Below, in pieces: positions 5,614 through 7,255 of a DNA stretch of 7,255 nucleotides. The notes under the pieces were generated by a model, which did no database searches, was not told where the DNA came from, and saw nothing but the letters and a program-made list of their open reading frames with translations. The first letter of the stretch is position 1. Each line of letters opens with the position of its first letter. The stretch comes from Paracoccaceae bacterium (GTDB lineage Bacteria; Pseudomonadota; Alphaproteobacteria; Rhodobacterales; Rhodobacteraceae), in the NCBI GenBank assembly GCA_024304875.1, contig JAMWZF010000053.1, forward strand, positions 5,912 to 13,166, in the 5' to 3' direction. The translations under genes were made by a program, and so were the position numbers.

Positions 5614-5731
5614 GGACGGTCCTTTCGGTTGGGTCGACCGATCGTCCCACAGGGGCGCGGCGGCCTCAACCGTCCGGGCCCCGGGCCGGGACCCCGTTGA
5701 ACTGGAGGTTCCGGATCAGGTCCCGGGCGCG

Positions 5732-6412
5732 TCAGCCGTTCGCCGCCGCCCGGATGGCCGCGATGTTCCGCCCGTAGACCTCCGGCGTGTCCACCGACCC
5801 GCCCCGGAACACGGCCGATCCGGCGACCAGCAAATCCGCCCCGGCCTCCACGACCTGCCGCGCCGTGGTCGGATCGACCCCGCCGTCGATCTCGATATGC
5901 ACCTCGCGGTCGCCGATCATCCCGCGCAGGGCGCGGATCTTGGACCCCATGTCGATGAACTTCTGCCCCCCGAACCCCGGGTTCACCGTCATCACGCAGA
6001 CCAGGTCGGCGAGGTCGAGCACATGGGCCACAGCCTCGGCCGGGGTACCGGGGTTCAGGGCCACGCCCGCCTTCATCCCCGCCGCTTTGATCGCCTGCAA
6101 CGTCCGGTGGATGTGCGGCCCCGCTTCGACATGGGCGGTCAGCACGTCGGCCCCGGCCTCGGCATAGGCGTCGATATAGGGGTCGACGGGCGTGATCATC
6201 AGGTGGACGTCCATGACCGTCTTCACATGCTGCCGAAACGCCTTCACCGCCATCGGCCCGAAGGTCAGGTTCGGCACGAAATGCCCGTCCATCACGTCGA
6301 CGTGGACCCAGTCGGCGCCCTGATCCTCGATCGCCCGGATCTCGGCCCCGAAGTTGGCGAAATCGGCGGAGAGGATGGAGGGGGCGATCTTGACGGAGCG
6401 GCTGAACGTCAT
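5732..6412 (-). CDS. rpe: Ribulose-phosphate 3-epimerase
   Basis: This encodes 226 residues, a normal full length. It interconverts ribulose 5-phosphate and xylulose 5-phosphate in the pentose phosphate pathway and, if present, the Calvin cycle. The (beta/alpha)8 barrel motifs appear in order: APSILSADF (10-18) with the active-site serine; HVDVMDGHFVPNLTFGP (37-53) with metal ligands H37 and D39; DVHLMI (68-73) with H70; VMTVNPGFGGQKFI (140-153) for phosphate binding; EIDGGV (174-179) with D176; and VAGSAVF (196-202). D39 and D176 are the expected acid-base pair. The start at 6412 has AAGGA 8 bases upstream, but that site lies in the arm of a long hairpin abutting the ATG. The upstream membrane-protein gene ends 68 bases away on the same strand. 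Confidence 0.97.
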   Translation of the reverse strand: MTFSRSVKIAPSILSADFANFGAEIRAIEDQGADWVHVDVMDGHFVPNLTFGPMAVKAFRQHVKTVMDVHLMITPVDPYIDAYAEAGADVLTAHVEAGPHIHRTLQAIKAAGMKAGVALNPGTPAEAVAHVLDLADLVCVMTVNPGFGGQKFIDMGSKIRALRGMIGDREVHIEIDGGVDPTTARQVVEAGADLLVAGSAVFRGGSVDTPEVYGRNIAAIRAAANG

Positions 6413-6461
6413 CGGGGCGGTCCTTCGGAAGGGGTCTGCACCCCTCCTTTGGACCGCCCCG
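6413..6461 (-). promoter_or_regulatory. Long GC-rich leader hairpin overlapping the rpe ribosome site
   Basis: CGGGGCGGTCC (6413-6423) and GGACCGCCCCG (6451-6461) are an 11-base perfect inverted repeat. Inside, after a 3x3 internal loop, GGA plus GGGG pairs with CCCC plus TCC with one bulged base around a 6-base loop (6435-6440). On the rpe mRNA the 3' arm ends at the base just before the ATG and contains the GGA of the AAGGA ribosome site (6425-6421). It could restrict translation initiation, or act as a processing or termination structure after the upstream gene. There is no T-tract. Confidence 0.65.
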
Positions 6462-6480
6462 CGCGCGGTTTCAACCGCTC

Positions 6481-7255
6481 TCAGGCCGGGATCAGCGGCA
6501 GGCCCATCAGAGCCTGCACCAGCAGGGCCAGGGTGATCGCGGCATAGGTCCCGGCGGCGGCCCAGACCACGGTGCGCCCCCGCGCCATCCGCGCGGCCAC
6601 CAGCCCGACCAGCGGCAGCCCGTGCATGGCGTGGGTCGCGAAGAAGTGCGCGATGCGCAGGTCCCCGACCTCGCGGCTCCAGCCCATCAGGGGGACCGTC
6701 GCGCCGGTCACAGGGGTGCCGACGTGGTGCCCGGGGGCCGAGGCCAGAACCCCGGCGGCGATCACCGTCAGCCCGAAGGTCAGCACCAGCCCGAGCGCGA
6801 TGGACAGGTGGAGTGCGGGCAGCAGGCCCGTCTCCCGGTTCCGCCAGATCGCGATGCCGTAGACCAGCGACACGGCGGTCAGGGTCACGGCGAAGAGGCC
6901 CATCAGCCCGTAGATCGCCTCCATGAACGGCGTGGTCACGTTGAAGTGGCTCGCCATCTGGTACATCGCCGCGCCGCCGATCCAGATGAACTCGCCCACC
7001 GTGGCGAGGATCGCCGCCGCGACGAACGCCCGGACCGGCAGCCGCGACAGGACCCCCGCCGGCAGCCAGCGGGCGAAGAAGGCGAGCGACAGGAAGTAGA
7101 TCGCCAGTGCCACCTGGAACTTGATCGGCTTGACCCAGACATTCTCGCCCTGGAACTGCCGAGGGTCGAGGGCGAGCGCCGGCAATGTCACCGCCAGCGA
7201 CAGGGCGATCAGAAGGCCGAAGGCGGCGAGGGTGGGGTCCGCGCCGAACAGGCGG
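6481..7255 (-). CDS. Polytopic membrane protein, function unknown, partial at 5' end
   Basis: The frame stays open to the right edge, giving at least 257 residues. The GTG at 7191 encodes a valine inside the first hydrophobic helix, so the true start is probably outside the window. About seven membrane helices are visible. The second begins with ENVWVKPIKFQVALAIYFLS, a conserved 'W-x-K-P-x-K-F' entry; others include VGEFIWIGGAAMYQM and a helix holding AHFFATHAMHGLPL, where three histidines spaced H-x5-H-x2-H sit on or near one face. A loop contains 'APGHHVGTP'. I recognise this as a conserved uncharacterised membrane family, not a transporter with a known substrate. The histidines could suggest haem or metal, but that is only a guess. 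The gene ends 68 bases before rpe on the same strand and could be upstream in the same transcript. Confidence 0.75.
   Translation of the reverse strand, partial: RLFGADPTLAAFGLLIALSLAVTLPALALDPRQFQGENVWVKPIKFQVALAIYFLSLAFFARWLPAGVLSRLPVRAFVAAAILATVGEFIWIGGAAMYQMASHFNVTTPFMEAIYGLMGLFAVTLTAVSLVYGIAIWRNRETGLLPALHLSIALGLVLTFGLTVIAAGVLASAPGHHVGTPVTGATVPLMGWSREVGDLRIAHFFATHAMHGLPLVGLVAARMARGRTVVWAAAGTYAAITLALLVQALMGLPLIPA

Noticed and set aside
5655..5725. GC-rich inverted repeats (for example CCGGGACC against GGTCCCGG) between rpe and the peroxiredoxin-like gene
   Set aside because: The loop is long, several alternative pairings exist and there is no T-tract, so no single structure can be supported.
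6409..6441. Ten-codon GTG-started frame in the rpe leader whose TGA overlaps the rpe ATG
   Set aside because: The good AGGAGG upstream is only one base from the GTG, too close for normal initiation. It is kept only as a possibility when considering how the hairpin is opened.

Overview
The window is very GC-rich, with strong third-position G/C bias. Its gene set (YtoQ-family protein, YrhK-family protein, YfcG-like GST, MscL, Rpe, a small secreted 'DLNGDG' protein) and short intergenic spacers suggest an alphaproteobacterium, most likely Rhodobacterales/Rhodobacteraceae. This is inferred from protein resemblance and base composition; no rRNA or other marker is present. Everything looks chromosomal: I see no tRNA, rRNA, CRISPR array, transposase, phage gene or toxin-antitoxin pair.

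Layout. 1-430 (-): 5' part of an ABC transporter ATPase, TupC-like, cut by the window edge. 420-1982 (-): one uninterrupted 520-codon frame that is a chimera. Its first ~388 residues are the N-terminal half of phenylalanyl-tRNA synthetase beta subunit (PheT: tRNA-binding and B3/B4 editing domains). Its last ~132 residues are the C-terminal half of a tungstate-type ABC permease (TupB), followed by an 11-base overlap with the ATPase. 2062-2343 (-): YrhK-like two-helix membrane protein. 2511-2954 (+): YtoQ-family protein. 3020-3439 (+): secreted small protein with a calcium-loop-like motif. 3496-4194 (-): glutathione S-transferase, divergent from 4339-4773 (+) mscL, with an AT-rich spacer between them. 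4774-5058: gene-free convergent spacer packed with palindromes, including an intrinsic terminator, a large imperfect inverted repeat and an 18-base perfect palindrome. 5059-5613 (-): thioredoxin-fold, peroxiredoxin-like protein. 5732-6412 (-): rpe, with a long GC-rich hairpin directly against its start codon. 6481-7255 (-): polytopic membrane protein of unknown function, cut by the right edge.

How the genes relate. Most are independent housekeeping or stress genes (osmotic safety valve, thiol/redox proteins, pentose-phosphate/Calvin-cycle epimerase), not one pathway. The true oddity is the pheT/tupB/tupC end. The pheT locus enters an essential synthetase gene and leaves it, in frame, inside a tungstate transporter operon. 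This is either a real deletion or rearrangement through a short shared sequence (around 816-840) or an assembly/amplification chimera; the sequence alone cannot decide. I found no convincing new defence or biosynthetic system. The best candidates for follow-up are the chimeric gene, the rpe leader hairpin and the palindromic repeat cluster.
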